DNA from: Myxococcales bacterium
GTDB taxonomy: Bacteria > Myxococcota_A > Polyangia > Polyangiales > Houyiibacteriaceae
NCBI GenBank assembly: GCA_024643985.1
Contig: JAHELW010000008.1
Location: 1 to 39,186, forward strand
DNA length: 39,186 nt
Direction of reading: 5' to 3'
Part shown: piece by piece, positions 7,729-17,234 of the stretch
Layout of the letters: the number at the start of each line of letters is the position of its first letter
Position numbering within the stretch: the stretch's first letter is position 1
Program-made: the position numbers and the translations under genes
The notes under the pieces: generated by a model
Told to the model about the DNA's origin: nothing
The model's database searches: none
Seen by the model: only the letters and a program-made list of their open reading frames with translations

Positions 7729-9899
7729 GGCCCTCCGAGCTGTGCATCGAGTCGGTCGAGGAGCTCGATCGCCGCATCGGCGATCACGGTGCCGGGACCG
7801 AAGATCGCCGCGGCGCCGGCATCGCGAAGAGTCTCGTAGTCTTCCGGGGGAATCACGCCGCCAACCACGACGAGAATGTCGTCGCGCCCGAGGTCTCGCA
7901 GCGCTTGCTTGAGCTGCGGAACCAGCGTCAAATGCCCCGCCGCGAGCGAGCTCGCGCCGACGATGTGCACGTCGTTCTCGACCGCCTGTTTGGCGCTCTC
8001 TTCGGGCGTTTGGAACAGCGGGCCGATGTCCACGTCGAAGCCTAGATCCGCGAACGCGGTCGCGATGACCTTCTGCCCGCGGTCGTGACCATCCTGACCC
8101 ATCTTGGCGACCAAAATTCGGGGCCTTCGGCCGTGCTTGTCGAGGAACTCCTCGCTTCGAGCTCTCACGCGCTCGACGCCCTCCGAATCGTTTCCTACTT
8201 CGCTTCGATACACGCCTTCGATACTCCGAATCGTTGCCTGGTAGCGTCCCCACACGCGCTCGAGCGCGTCACTGATCTCACCAACGGTCGCGCGATGCCT
8301 GGCCGCGTCGATCGCAAGCTCGAGCAGATTGCCCTCACCAGTGTCCGCGCACTTCGTCAATGCCTCAAGTTTCGGTCTCAGCACCCCATCGTCACGCTCC
8401 TCGCGGAGCTCGCGAAGGCGCGCGATCTGGGCGCCACGCACGGCGCTGTTGTCGACTTTGAGAACGTCGATGTGGTCTTCCTCGTCGAGCGCATACTTGT
8501 TGATCCCGACGATGGTCTGCTGCCCCGAGTCGATGCGCGCCTGTGTGCGCGCCGCGGCTTCTTCGATGCGAAGCTTTGGAAGGCCGGCCTCGATGGCCTT
8601 CGTCATGCCGCCGAGCTCTTCGACCTCCTCGATGTGCCGCCAAGCAGCAAGCGCAAGCTCGTGGGTGAGCCGTTCGACGTAGTAGCTGCCACCCCATGGG
8701 TCGATGACCCGGGTCGTCCCGCTTTCGAGCTGGAGGTAGAGCTGCGTGTTACGCGCGATGCGCGCGCTGAAGTCCGTCGGTAACGCGATGGCCTCGTCGA
8801 GCGAGTTGGTGTGCAGGCTTTGCGTGTGCCCCTGCGTCGCGGCCATCGCCTCGATGCAGGTTCTCACGACGTTGTTGTAGACGTCTTGCGCGGTCAGGCT
8901 CCAGCCGGAAGTCTGGCTGTGTGTCCGAAGGGCCATGCTCTTCGGGTTCTTGGGGCCGAATTGGTCGATCAGCTTGGCCCAGAGAAGGCGCCCGGCCCGG
9001 AGCTTGGCGACCTCCATGAAGAAGTTGGTCCCGATTGCCCAAAAGAAGCTGATGCGCGGCGCAAAGTCGTCGATCCCGAGGCCGGCGTCCAATCCGGTTC
9101 GCACGTACTCGAGACCGTCGGCGAGCGTGTACCCCAGCTCGAGATCCTGCGTCGCCCCGGCCTCCTGCATGTGATAGCCGCTGACGCTGATGCTGTTGAA
9201 TCGCGGCATGTTCGCCGCCGTGTACTTGAAGATGTCGGCGACGATCCGCATCGAGGGCGACGGCGGGTAGATGTACGTATTCCGCACCATGAACTCTTTC
9301 AGAATGTCGTTCTGAATGGTTCCAGTGAGCTTTTCCGGAGGAACGCCCTGCTCTTCCGCGGCGACGACGTAGAGCGCGAGCACGGGAAGGACGGCCCCAT
9401 TCATCGTCATCGACACGCTCATCTGATCGAGAGGGATTCCATCGAACAGGATGCGCATGTCCTTGATCGAGTCGATGGCTACGCCGGCCATTCCAACGTC
9501 GCCCGTCACGCGCGGGTGGTCCGAGTCGTACCCACGGTGCGTCGCCAGATCAAAGGCGATGGAAAGCCCTTTTTGCCCCGCGGCGAGGTTGCGACGATAA
9601 AACGCGTTGCTCTGCTCCGCCGTCGAGAACCCGGAATACTGGCGGATCGTCCAAGGCCGCCGTACGTACATCGTGCTGTACGGGCCCCGCAAAAACGGCG
9701 GCAGGCCGGGCGCCGTGCTCAGATGATCGACCGGCGCGAGGTCCTCGGCGGTGTAGACCGGCTTCACCGCGACGCCCTCCGGCGTCTTCCATCGGCGGCT
9801 CGCCTCTTCGCCCGCGAGGGCTTTCCAATCGGCCAGGGATAATGAATCGCCGCCGACCGCGTCGAAATCGAGCTCGCTGAAATCGGGTACGCGGCTCAC
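7725..9899 (-). CDS. mutB: Methylmalonyl-CoA mutase large (catalytic) subunit
   Basis: The 724-residue product has the full mutase architecture: an N-terminal substrate-binding TIM barrel (for example [19 protein letters not shown], and [16 protein letters not shown]) and a C-terminal cobalamin-binding Rossmann domain. The B12 motif is intact ([15 protein letters not shown], with H605 the expected lower axial ligand, followed by SSLAAGH and VVVGG). The enzyme interconverts (R)-methylmalonyl-CoA and succinyl-CoA using adenosylcobalamin and pairs with the MutA subunit encoded just upstream. The GTG start at 9899 is preceded by GGAGGTGGAG and overlaps the mutA stop (GTGA). Confidence 0.95.
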   Translation of the reverse strand: MSRVPDFSELDFDAVGGDSLSLADWKALAGEEASRRWKTPEGVAVKPVYTAEDLAPVDHLSTAPGLPPFLRGPYSTMYVRRPWTIRQYSGFSTAEQSNAFYRRNLAAGQKGLSIAFDLATHRGYDSDHPRVTGDVGMAGVAIDSIKDMRILFDGIPLDQMSVSMTMNGAVLPVLALYVVAAEEQGVPPEKLTGTIQNDILKEFMVRNTYIYPPSPSMRIVADIFKYTAANMPRFNSISVSGYHMQEAGATQDLELGYTLADGLEYVRTGLDAGLGIDDFAPRISFFWAIGTNFFMEVAKLRAGRLLWAKLIDQFGPKNPKSMALRTHSQTSGWSLTAQDVYNNVVRTCIEAMAATQGHTQSLHTNSLDEAIALPTDFSARIARNTQLYLQLESGTTRVIDPWGGSYYVERLTHELALAAWRHIEEVEELGGMTKAIEAGLPKLRIEEAAARTQARIDSGQQTIVGINKYALDEEDHIDVLKVDNSAVRGAQIARLRELREERDDGVLRPKLEALTKCADTGEGNLLELAIDAARHRATVGEISDALERVWGRYQATIRSIEGVYRSEVGNDSEGVERVRARSEEFLDKHGRRPRILVAKMGQDGHDRGQKVIATAFADLGFDVDIGPLFQTPEESAKQAVENDVHIVGASSLAAGHLTLVPQLKQALRDLGRDDILVVVGGVIPPEDYETLRDAGAAAIFGPGTVIADAAIELLDRLDAQLGGP

Positions 9900-11944
9900 C
9901 GCTCCACCTCCACCGAGTCGAGCACGTCCGTCATCACGCGGTGGACGTCCCCCCCGGCGAAGACGAAGTCGCTCACGCCCGCCTCGCGAAGCGCCGATGC
10001 GTCGTTCCCCGGACGGCCCGCGACGAGAACGAGCGGACAGCCTGCCTTCTTGAGCGCCGCCACGGCCGGCTCGAGCATGGTTTCGTAGTCCCTGTCGCTC
10101 CCACATACGATCGCGAGAGAAGCGGGCGCTCGTTCGAACGCTGCGCCGAGCGCGGCGGGGTCGTCGAAGCCGTCGTTGTCGTGCACTTCGATTCCGGCGG
10201 CACCGAGAAGGTTCGTCGCCCAGGTGGACCGCGCCTTGTGCGCTGGAATCGAGCCGAGGTTCGCAAGCAATGCGCTTGGCCGTTTCGCGCTTCGGTCACT
10301 GCGGTCTCGCAGTTGCTCCCACGCCTCGGCGGCGCGCCATTGCGGAATCGGCTCGACGTGAAAATCCGGCTGCCCGTGCTGAAGGACCGCGGCCACGCTG
10401 TACATGTCCGTACCCCCGACGGCCGCAGAGACGCACGCGTCGGTGACCGCGCCCGGACCACCCTCCCCGTCGTGAATCTTGCGCGCGAGTGCGATCAGGT
10501 TATCCCGATGAGCACCCACGTCGAGCTCGTCGAGGGCGGCGCGGAGCAACCGGCTCACGTCCTCGGCAGATACGGGCTTGCGCTCGAGCCGCTTTTCGCT
10601 GACGTTCGGGAACTCGCTCACGCCGACGATGGGGGTCTTTCGGCGCGCGATTGCGGCGCGGCGATCCGCGGTGACCGCCGCAATCGCGTCGACCAGAGTG
10701 CCGGCGCCGAGGGCCACGACGATGCCTCCTCGACGTTCGACGGCGCGGAGCTCCTCCCACGCTGCGCGCGCGAGCTGGTCGGTCAGCTTCTCGACGAACC
10801 AGCTGCCACCGGCTGGATCGGCCACGGCGTCCAAATGGGACTCGTCGCGAAGCACGACCTGCGTGTTGCGGGCGACGCGCTGCGCGAGCTCGTCCGGCGG
10901 CCCTGCGACGCAATCAAACGGCAGCGTCGCGACGCTCTGCGACCCGCCGAGGACCGCGGCCGTGCATTCTGCGGTCACCCTGAGCATGTTGACCCAGGGG
11001 TCTCGCTCCGTCTTCGTGAAGCGCGACGTCCGAGCGTGAATGCGCATCTCCGCCGCGTTCGGCTCGCCCCCCGAGGCGGTGATCACTTTCGACCAAAGCA
11101 GGCGCGCCGCTCGGAGCTTCGCGATTTGGGTGAAGAAGTCCCCCGACACCGAGTAGCTGAAAGCGATTCGACGCGCAGCGGATTCGATGCGCAACCCCGC
11201 ATCGGTGAGCTGACGCAGATACTCGATACCGGTGGCAATGGTGTAGGCGAGCTCCTGGACGGTGCTCGCGCCGCCGCCGTCGTAGGGTTCGCTCGACACG
11301 TCGACCGCGTGTAGACCGGGTGCGTTCTCGGTGCACCACGCTGCCAGGTCGCTGAGCTCTGCCAGCCGCGATCGAAGCCCTCCTTGAATTCGGCCCTCTC
11401 CGGCGAGCAGGCCGATCGGGTCGAAGGCAAAGCCACCACGAAGCGTCTCGTACGACACGCCTCTTCGGCGCGCTAGCGCCAGAAAGCCCGCCGCGGAGGC
11501 AAGGGTATCCGAGCCTCCGTCGATGCAAACCGAGGTGGTCGACAGGTCGACCCCCCCGAGAAGCTCGTCGAAATCTTCCAGCGTGAGCACGCGGCAACCG
11601 CGACGCGGTCCCATGCGCAGATACACGGCGTCTACACCGCGCGAGAGGTCCCGGCCGATCTGCTGCTTGCAAACCTCCAGCCTCGGGTCGTCGTACTCCT
11701 GGCGGATGACCCAGCCGCCGGTCGGGGCAGCGCCGCGAACGAATGGGTAGACGCCGGGGAGGCCGTTCTGGCGGTCGGCTTCGACGTCTTCCGCGGTGTA
11801 GAGAGGCTCGAGCTCGAGCTCGCCTGGCGCTCGCGAACGGAGGCGATCGAACGATGCGCCCTTCAAGTCAGCCTCGACCTTGGCCAACCATTCAGCTTTG
11901 CTCACGGGCGGGAACGCATTGAGTCGCTCGGTCGTGTCGGACAC
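9896..11944 (-). CDS. mutA: Methylmalonyl-CoA mutase small subunit
   Basis: The 682-residue product aligns in plan with MutB but is diverged: an N-terminal extension ([16 protein letters not shown]), a barrel with [12 protein letters not shown] in place of the catalytic [11 protein letters not shown], and a C-terminal Rossmann-like domain. The cobalamin motif DxHxxG is absent; the matching segment is [20 protein letters not shown]. This is what is expected of the non-catalytic subunit of the heterodimeric enzyme. The GTG start at 11944 has no Shine-Dalgarno sequence. It is the first gene of the mutA-mutB-meaB operon. No methylmalonyl-CoA epimerase or propionyl-CoA carboxylase gene is in the window. 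Confidence 0.92.
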   Translation of the reverse strand: MSDTTERLNAFPPVSKAEWLAKVEADLKGASFDRLRSRAPGELELEPLYTAEDVEADRQNGLPGVYPFVRGAAPTGGWVIRQEYDDPRLEVCKQQIGRDLSRGVDAVYLRMGPRRGCRVLTLEDFDELLGGVDLSTTSVCIDGGSDTLASAAGFLALARRRGVSYETLRGGFAFDPIGLLAGEGRIQGGLRSRLAELSDLAAWCTENAPGLHAVDVSSEPYDGGGASTVQELAYTIATGIEYLRQLTDAGLRIESAARRIAFSYSVSGDFFTQIAKLRAARLLWSKVITASGGEPNAAEMRIHARTSRFTKTERDPWVNMLRVTAECTAAVLGGSQSVATLPFDCVAGPPDELAQRVARNTQVVLRDESHLDAVADPAGGSWFVEKLTDQLARAAWEELRAVERRGGIVVALGAGTLVDAIAAVTADRRAAIARRKTPIVGVSEFPNVSEKRLERKPVSAEDVSRLLRAALDELDVGAHRDNLIALARKIHDGEGGPGAVTDACVSAAVGGTDMYSVAAVLQHGQPDFHVEPIPQWRAAEAWEQLRDRSDRSAKRPSALLANLGSIPAHKARSTWATNLLGAAGIEVHDNDGFDDPAALGAAFERAPASLAIVCGSDRDYETMLEPAVAALKKAGCPLVLVAGRPGNDASALREAGVSDFVFAGGDVHRVMTDVLDSVEVER
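9902..9911 (-). promoter_or_regulatory. Strong ribosome-binding site of mutB inside the end of mutA
   Basis: GGAGGTGGAG on the minus strand ends two bases before the GTG at 9899, with the GGAGG core seven bases away. It fixes the mutB start and is one of the strongest Shine-Dalgarno sequences in the window, consistent with high output of the catalytic subunit from within the coupled operon. Confidence 0.6.
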
Positions 11945-11953
11945 AGCGAAAGC

Positions 11954-11982
11954 TAGATAGAACAGAGCGATTGGCGCCGCAA
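11954..11982 (-). promoter_or_regulatory. Putative promoter of the mutA-mutB-meaB operon
   Basis: On the minus strand TTGCGG (11982-11977) and TATCTA (11959-11954) are separated by 17 bases, and the GTG of mutA lies nine bases after the second box. Each box is only a half match to the consensus. The leader would be at most a few bases long, in line with the lack of a Shine-Dalgarno sequence. Confidence 0.3.
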
Positions 11983-11991
11983 CGCGCGCCT

Positions 11992-14565
11992 TCAGGGTAG
12001 GCGCGGATTGTCCAAGGACCCTTCACGCTCGCCCTGCCAGAACTCCTCGACGGGCCCCACGCGGTCGTGCGTCTCGATGTACGTTTCATCGACGTCCACG
12101 AAGACGTAACCCACGCCTTTTTCGCGGCCGAGACGGCTCTTGACCCTCGCGAGGTCGACGACGCTCAAACCCGAAGACACCACCACGACGACACGATGCG
12201 CAAGCCGCGCAGCTCTTCGCAGCACCGGTCCAGTGAGCGGGCCGTTCCATGCGAGCGCCACGCCCCGCACGTCGTCAGGCGTGGTCGACACCGGCCTCGA
12301 AGGCGGCGCGGACGGGCGAACCTGGGTCACGTCCTCCCCCTCGTCCCCGAGAAGCCGAACGGCTGCCCGCATCACCGCGTTCGACGCGCTCGAACGCTGC
12401 GGCTCTTCGCCGAGATCGATCGAAGGGCCCACAAGCGAAGAGGTCTTGTCCCTACCGACCGGTACGGGCCTCGTCAGAGGAACCGCATCCTCTGAGGCTC
12501 CCGCCGAAGCACTCGTTGGAGCCGTGTCTCCGGCACTGACGTCCGGATGCACGGGCACGATCATCCGGACCGTCGCCCTTGCCCGGCGCTTTCTCTGGAA
12601 CGGCTGCATCCCTCCGGAGGAAGACGCGGACTTCGAGGTCGGTCTCGCGGGAGGCCCAGGCGCATCGGCGATGGGCTCCGCATGGATCTGAATGGGCTCG
12701 GCGGGATCGGCCGCCGGCAGCCCGATCACGGTCTTCTTGCGGGGAGGCCTCGAGCTCGACGGGCCGGTCGGCTCGGGCTTCGCGGGTGTCCTCTCCACGG
12801 CAGTCGGTGCGCTCGGGCTCGTCGGCGGCGGCACGAAGCCCTGCATCGTCGGTTTGTGTGGAACGGCGCGCCCGTGAGCGACGGAAGGAATGCCCTCGGA
12901 CGAAAGCCGCCGTCGCCTTGGAGCGGGTGCGGGAGTCACGATCGGGGGGGACTCGCCGCTCGGCGCGGGTGTCACGAATGGCGACGAATCCGGCCCGCGG
13001 TCGCCCACATCGAGAATCGCTGCTGCGAGCCATGGAGCTTCAGCGAGGCGCATTGCAAAGGAGCACGCGAGGTCGCGCTCTTTCTCGGTGGCGGGAACGA
13101 CCAGTGTGCGTCCCGCACCGTACACGGCTTGGTCTTCGAGCTCGTCGACGAACGCGTCGAGGGCGTCCGACTCTCGAGGCCAGTTGCTCGTCCCGAGCAC
13201 GGGTCCGTTGCCCCACCAGGCAACCTCCCGGGGCGCGACGACTTCGAGCGCCTTCAATGCACGCCAGATCAGGATGCCTGCATGGACGAGAAGCACCAGA
13301 ACCGGGAAAAGAACGAGCAGCATGACCAGAGGCTTCGAGCGCTCCGCCTCCTCCGACAGGGCGGGCGTCGACAGCACCCGAAAGCCGGTACCCGGCTGGA
13401 AACTCGTGTCGTGTAGCATGGCCCCGCGTGCGGCGAGCTCGTCGTACCTCGCGATCGCCGCGTCGAGCTCTCCGATGACCTGACGCGCTTCCCCCTCTTC
13501 AGGGGCGAGCGTGTCCATCTGCCGCTCCACGTCCGTGAGAAGGACCCGCAGCGCGGATTCGCGCTCCCCCGCCGCTGCAAGCGCGGCACGCGCGGTCGCC
13601 AGCTGCCTGTCAACATCCGCGCGGGCGGGATTCGCTGTCAGCGTCTGCTCGCCCACCTCGACTGGGAGTCCGCTCTTTTGCGCCTGAAGGCTCGCGACGC
13701 GCTGCTTCAACGCTTGCACCCTCGGATGATGCTCGCTCAGCGTCGCGCGCGCCTCCGCCAGCTCCGCGCGGGCTCTGGCCAGCGGACCTTCGACGGGAGA
13801 GCCCTTTCTCGCGCTCGCCAAGATTTGGGCGGGAAGCTCTTGCTGGGCTTGGTCGAGCTCCGCAACCAGCGCGCGCTGCGCCGCGATCTCGACGGCCGCC
13901 TCGTCCAACTTCGTTCGAAGATCGGACGCACGCTCCAAGAGCTGCGCCTTCTCGTCGAGAAGATCCGGCTTGCCGCTCTTCTCGGCGAACGCGTTGAACG
14001 CCTCCTGCGCAGCGTCACGCCGCTGTTCGGCGCGCGCAAGCGCGCGATCGTTCTCGACGATCAGTTGCCCGAGCTTCTGGGCGTTGAAGCTCACCTGGTG
14101 CGAGAGGAACACCTCGAGCAACGTCTGCGCAAGAAGCTGTGCGTCCTCGGGCGTGTCGGCGCGCGCCGTGAGCCGTAGCGACTCCCTGGTTTCCTTCGAC
14201 GCACGCACCCGGGTCGCTAGAGCGTCCAGCGAGACGTCCCAACCGAGCCGCTCGCGGACTTCACGCAAGCGGCTTGGCGCCACCGCGGACTGAACGAAAG
14301 CACGAGCATCCGTCGAAATCCGCTCGTCGGGCCTCCGCGGCAGCGGTGTCCCCTCGTACAGCAGCACTGCGGCCGACTCATACGTCTTCGGAACGAACAG
14401 CGAGGCGACCAGCGAGACCGCGGCGGCGACGAGAAACGCGCGCAGGAGGCGGCTTCGATGCGGCGCGAGAATCCTCAAAACTCGCCGCGGCTCCACGGGA
14501 AGCCCCGGACGCCCGCGCTTTGCGCCGAGCTCTTCGGCTCCGGTGTCGTATATCGCGTCGTCCAA
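11992..14565 (-). CDS. Wzz/GumC-like polysaccharide co-polymerase with degenerate split cytoplasmic domain
   Basis: About 857 residues. A Wzz-type layout is clear: first membrane segment about 41-58, a periplasmic region rich in coiled coil (about 150-380, with LDEKAQLLERASDLRTKLDE), and a second membrane segment about 410-436 followed by a cytoplasmic part. In GumC/BY-kinase relatives that part holds a P-loop kinase. Here the expected strand and loop read RTLVVPATEKERDLACSF (about 485-502) with no GKS/T, then AAILDVGD. Next comes about 230 residues of Pro/Ser/Thr/Arg-rich, probably disordered sequence (about 525-760), then a closing segment HRVVVVVSSGLSVVDLARVK that resembles the late strands of the fold. 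I prefer the TTG at 14565 because GAGGA lies six bases before it; a TTG at 14580 is possible. No other polysaccharide gene is nearby. The chain-length role is inferred. Confidence 0.72.
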   Translation of the reverse strand: MDDAIYDTGAEELGAKRGRPGLPVEPRRVLRILAPHRSRLLRAFLVAAAVSLVASLFVPKTYESAAVLLYEGTPLPRRPDERISTDARAFVQSAVAPSRLREVRERLGWDVSLDALATRVRASKETRESLRLTARADTPEDAQLLAQTLLEVFLSHQVSFNAQKLGQLIVENDRALARAEQRRDAAQEAFNAFAEKSGKPDLLDEKAQLLERASDLRTKLDEAAVEIAAQRALVAELDQAQQELPAQILASARKGSPVEGPLARARAELAEARATLSEHHPRVQALKQRVASLQAQKSGLPVEVGEQTLTANPARADVDRQLATARAALAAAGERESALRVLLTDVERQMDTLAPEEGEARQVIGELDAAIARYDELAARGAMLHDTSFQPGTGFRVLSTPALSEEAERSKPLVMLLVLFPVLVLLVHAGILIWRALKALEVVAPREVAWWGNGPVLGTSNWPRESDALDAFVDELEDQAVYGAGRTLVVPATEKERDLACSFAMRLAEAPWLAAAILDVGDRGPDSSPFVTPAPSGESPPIVTPAPAPRRRRLSSEGIPSVAHGRAVPHKPTMQGFVPPPTSPSAPTAVERTPAKPEPTGPSSSRPPRKKTVIGLPAADPAEPIQIHAEPIADAPGPPARPTSKSASSSGGMQPFQRKRRARATVRMIVPVHPDVSAGDTAPTSASAGASEDAVPLTRPVPVGRDKTSSLVGPSIDLGEEPQRSSASNAVMRAAVRLLGDEGEDVTQVRPSAPPSRPVSTTPDDVRGVALAWNGPLTGPVLRRAARLAHRVVVVVSSGLSVVDLARVKSRLGREKGVGYVFVDVDETYIETHDRVGPVEEFWQGEREGSLDNPRLP

Positions 14566-14635
14566 GCCTCTTCCTCGCAACGGAGATCATGGCGGGGGAG
14601 CCCTCCCCGGGGCAAGTCGACATCGCACCCGAGAC

Positions 14636-14644
14636 TGCTAACGT
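14636..14644 (+). promoter_or_regulatory. Putative extended -10 box (TGCTAACGT) before the small membrane protein gene
   Basis: TGCTAACGT ends nine bases before the ATG at 14654, predicting a leader of two or three bases. It lies in the 88-base divergent gap shared with the Wzz-like gene. Confidence 0.35.
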
Positions 14645-14653
14645 CGCGCGCTC

Positions 14654-15202
14654 ATGCGGCCGGCGGTCGAAAAACTCGTGGCTGCCTGGGGAATCGCCTG
14701 GGTTTCACTCCTGCTCGGGCGGGCGATCTGGCGGCTCACCCCTTGGGCGCTCGAGCCCTGGACCGAGGACCTCATGACGACCGGCCAGAAAGGGATCTAC
14801 GTCGTCTGGTTAGTCGCCAACGCGTACCTCGAAGGCTATCGCGGTTTTCAACTTCGCTTCTCGCCGCGGGTGGTGTCGCGCGCCGTCTACCTGGGCGAAA
14901 ACCCCCGTCCGCTTTGGCTCATCCTGGCGCTCCCGTTCTGCATGAGCCTGTTTCATTCCACGCGCCGGCAGATGACCGTGAGCTGGGTGTTCATCGGGGC
15001 TCTGATTCTCCTGATCTGGTGGGTGCGCTCGCTGCCGCAGCCGTGGCGGGGCATCATTGACGGCGGCGTGGTCCTGGGGCTCGCGTGGGGCCAGCTCGTC
15101 ATCTGGGGTCTCTTCGCGCGGTATCTCTTGGGACACCCGGTTGCCCCCCCAAACGACCTTCCCTTGAAAAAAACAGGGGCCGAAGCCGCTGCGGTGGGTT
15201 GA
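14654..15202 (+). CDS. Unrecognised polytopic membrane protein
   Basis: The 182-residue product contains about four hydrophobic stretches likely to span the inner membrane: around residues 8-25 (AAWGIAWVSLLLGRAIW), 84-100 (PLWLILALPFCMSLFH), 107-125 (MTVSWVFIGALILLIWWV) and 135-157 (IIDGGVVLGLAWGQLVIWGLFA). It is rich in tryptophan and ends in a short hydrophilic tail. I do not recognise the family. It is divergent from the Wzz-like gene and upstream of a mepA-like gene, with a possible terminator overlapping its stop codon. Coding is supported by a clean start, no competing long frame with family similarity, and membrane-protein composition. Confidence 0.65.
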   Translation: MRPAVEKLVAAWGIAWVSLLLGRAIWRLTPWALEPWTEDLMTTGQKGIYVVWLVANAYLEGYRGFQLRFSPRVVSRAVYLGENPRPLWLILALPFCMSLFHSTRRQMTVSWVFIGALILLIWWVRSLPQPWRGIIDGGVVLGLAWGQLVIWGLFARYLLGHPVAPPNDLPLKKTGAEAAAVG

Positions 15203-15216
15203 TCTGCGGTTTTTTT
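15184..15216 (+). terminator. Possible weak rho-independent terminator
   Basis: A six-base stem (AGCCGC with GCGGTT, one G-T pair) with a 16-base loop is followed by a run of seven T residues at 15210-15216. The stop codon of the membrane protein lies in the loop. The stem is short and the loop long, so the T run is the main support. Confidence 0.35.
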
Positions 15217-15285
15217 CGCGAATTGGCCGACCGCGGATAGAGAAAACCGTGTAAAACGCTGGCTGAACGGGCTCTCAGCCTTGGC

Positions 15286-16299
15286 ATGAGGCTGCCCAAA
15301 CCGGCACACTGGCATTCGAGGGGATTCGAGCCACACTTGGCGTCGCGGAAAATGGGGACGAGGCACACCGAGGGCAGCAGGGGATCGCGATTGGTACCCT
15401 GGATCTGCGCGTTGACGGCGGCGGCGTTGGTTTGGGCGTCGGGTTCGTTTGGCACCTCTGCGTCCGCCGAGCTCCCGATGACCGGCGACCCCGTGCTCCG
15501 CGAGGCGCAGCACGCGGAGTCCCACGCAGAGCCCTCGGACGAGGACCTCGAAAAGATCTCACGTATGCCCCGCACGGTGTCGCCTTCCGACCTGGAGGCC
15601 GCCCCGAGCGTGTCGGTTGGCTACCCCAATCGCGGGCTCCTTCGCTTCGGTGAGAGGCTCAACGACGACAAAGACCTGACGGTCAAGGTCGGCTCGCAGG
15701 ATTCGCGTCACGGAACCGGTGAGCTGGTTCGTCTCGTCGAGCGCGCCGCGCACGAAGTCGCGTTCCGCTACCCGCGAGCACGCCTCACGGTGGGAGATCT
15801 TTCACGGCCGGGCGGAGGACGCTTTCGGCCGCACGTCTCGCACCAGAGCGGCCGCGACGTGGACATCGGCTTCTATCTCCTCGACCGTCGCTCGACGCCC
15901 GTGAACGTCCATCTATTCGTTCGGCTGAGCAACAAAGCGATGGGAATCCAATGGGGCAATCTCTACAAGTTCGACGCGGCCCGCAACTGGGCGCTAATCG
16001 AATCATTGCTCAGCCACCCGACGACCGACGTCCAGCACATCTTCGTGGCCAATGCGATTAAGCGACGGCTGCTCAAGCAAGCGGTCAAGGAACGCGCGAA
16101 CCCCGAGGTGCTGATGCGGGCGAGGCGCGCGATCACCCAGCCGCGTCACGGGGCGCCGCACCGAAGCCACTTCCACGTCCGGGTGTACTGCGCGGACGAC
16201 GACCGGCCGATGTGTAAGGATCGGCCGCCTTTCCACGCGTGGCACCAGAGTCCCGACCGGGCGCCCACGGTGGCGGAGTTCAAGCCCAACGAATCATGA
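15286..16299 (+). CDS. Second MepA-type murein endopeptidase, secreted
   Basis: Up to 337 residues, with the peptidase M74 signature intact: HVSHQSGRDVDIGFY (H186, D191, D193) and PHRSHFHVRVYC (H292, H295, H297). It also has the preceding RLTVGDLSRPGGGRF, which is closer to E. coli MepA than the paralogue at 3510-4520 is. A hydrophobic signal (VPWICALTAAALVWASG) ends in an ASA-type cleavage site with no lipobox cysteine, so the protein is probably released into the periplasm. The start is uncertain: an internal ATG at 15352 leaves a more normal 14-residue n-region and may be the true one. The stop overlaps the next gene (ATGA), and three genes from here appear to form one operon. Confidence 0.86.
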   Translation: MRLPKPAHWHSRGFEPHLASRKMGTRHTEGSRGSRLVPWICALTAAALVWASGSFGTSASAELPMTGDPVLREAQHAESHAEPSDEDLEKISRMPRTVSPSDLEAAPSVSVGYPNRGLLRFGERLNDDKDLTVKVGSQDSRHGTGELVRLVERAAHEVAFRYPRARLTVGDLSRPGGGRFRPHVSHQSGRDVDIGFYLLDRRSTPVNVHLFVRLSNKAMGIQWGNLYKFDAARNWALIESLLSHPTTDVQHIFVANAIKRRLLKQAVKERANPEVLMRARRAITQPRHGAPHRSHFHVRVYCADDDRPMCKDRPPFHAWHQSPDRAPTVAEFKPNES

Positions 16300-17234
16300 G
16301 CTGGAGGGGTCATTTCTGGACCCTCGGCCCGTTTCTCCGACACAGCCTGCTACCCCCTCGAGTCCCCGAGTGGGAGCGCTGGGAAACGAAGCTCGAGGAC
16401 GGCGTCGTCGGCACGCTCCAGCTGAGCGGGCGGCTCGCTCGCGGCAAGGCGTCCGACACCATCGTCGTCATCCTTCACGGGCTCGGTGGAAGCGCCACGA
16501 GCTACTACGCGCGAAAGGCAGCGAAGGCTGCCGCGGACGCCGGTCTCGACAGCTTGCGCCTCAACCTCCGAGGCGCCGATCGGGAGGGCGCGGACTATTA
16601 TCACGCAGGCCTCACGGACGACCTCGCCGCTGCGCTTGGAAGCAACGCGCTCGAAGGGTACGAGCACCTCTTGCTTCTCGCGTACTCGCTGGGCGGAAAC
16701 ATGATGCTGCGCTACCTGGCCGGCGAGCCCGACCCTCGCGTGCGCGCTGCGGCGGCCGTCTGCTCCCCGATTGATCTCGAGCGGGGCGCCCGCGCGATCG
16801 ATCGGCCGCGTGGCTTTTTCTACCGCCGCCACGTGCTGAACGCGCTGAAGGACATCTATCGGCACGTCGCGGCCCGGCGCGACGTGCCGGTTCCCGTCTC
16901 GGAAGCGGCCCGAATCGACACGATCGAGCTCTGGGACGAACGCATCATCGCACCTCGCCATGGGTTTGCCGGCGCGGAAGACTACTGGGCGAAGACGAGC
17001 GCGTGCCACGTGCTCGGCGAGATCGGCACGCCGACCCTGTTCGTCGCCGCGGAGCGCGACCCCATGGTGCCGATCGACACGGTGCGGCCTTGGCTGCAGA
17101 ATGCGACCACGCTTCGCCGGATCGTCACGAGCCACGGGGGACACGTCGGCTTCCCACGGAGAGTGGACCTCGGGCTCGGTAGCGGGGGTACCGTCGAAGA
17201 TCAAATCATCCAATGGATGCTCGCACCCACATAG
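16296..17234 (+). CDS. Alpha/beta hydrolase, YheT/ABHD1-3 type
   Basis: The 312-residue product follows the YheT (COG0429) pattern: VVILHGLGGSATSYYARKAA near the N-terminus, LNLRGADREG, the nucleophile elbow AYSLGGNMMLRYL with S131, an acid candidate in VAAERDPMVP and the histidine in SHGGHVGF. Members are cytosolic or membrane-associated esterases of poorly defined substrate. The ATG at 16296 overlaps the stop of the murein endopeptidase gene by four bases. Its own 3' end overlaps the following NlpC/P60 gene by 22 bases, so the three are tightly coupled. Confidence 0.87.
   Translation: MSWRGHFWTLGPFLRHSLLPPRVPEWERWETKLEDGVVGTLQLSGRLARGKASDTIVVILHGLGGSATSYYARKAAKAAADAGLDSLRLNLRGADREGADYYHAGLTDDLAAALGSNALEGYEHLLLLAYSLGGNMMLRYLAGEPDPRVRAAAAVCSPIDLERGARAIDRPRGFFYRRHVLNALKDIYRHVAARRDVPVPVSEAARIDTIELWDERIIAPRHGFAGAEDYWAKTSACHVLGEIGTPTLFVAAERDPMVPIDTVRPWLQNATTLRRIVTSHGGHVGFPRRVDLGLGSGGTVEDQIIQWMLAPT

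Noticed and set aside
8811-9842. Long open frame (343 codons) on the + strand
   Set aside because: It lies wholly antisense to mutB, which has full family motifs. Long antisense frames are expected in high-GC genes with strong third-position bias. The translation is Arg/His/Asp-rich with no domain.
9941-11314. Open frame of 457 codons on the + strand
   Set aside because: Antisense to mutA, with low-complexity composition and no recognisable motif.
11992-14565. Reading the Wzz-like protein as a functional BY-type tyrosine kinase
   Set aside because: No Walker A GKS/T is present in the expected loop and no tyrosine-rich tail is visible at the C-terminus.
15160-15190. GGC-TTCG-GCC hairpin followed by a T run on the minus strand, resembling a terminator
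   Set aside because: The stem has only three good pairs and no minus-strand gene upstream needs terminating there. It lies inside a plus-strand gene.
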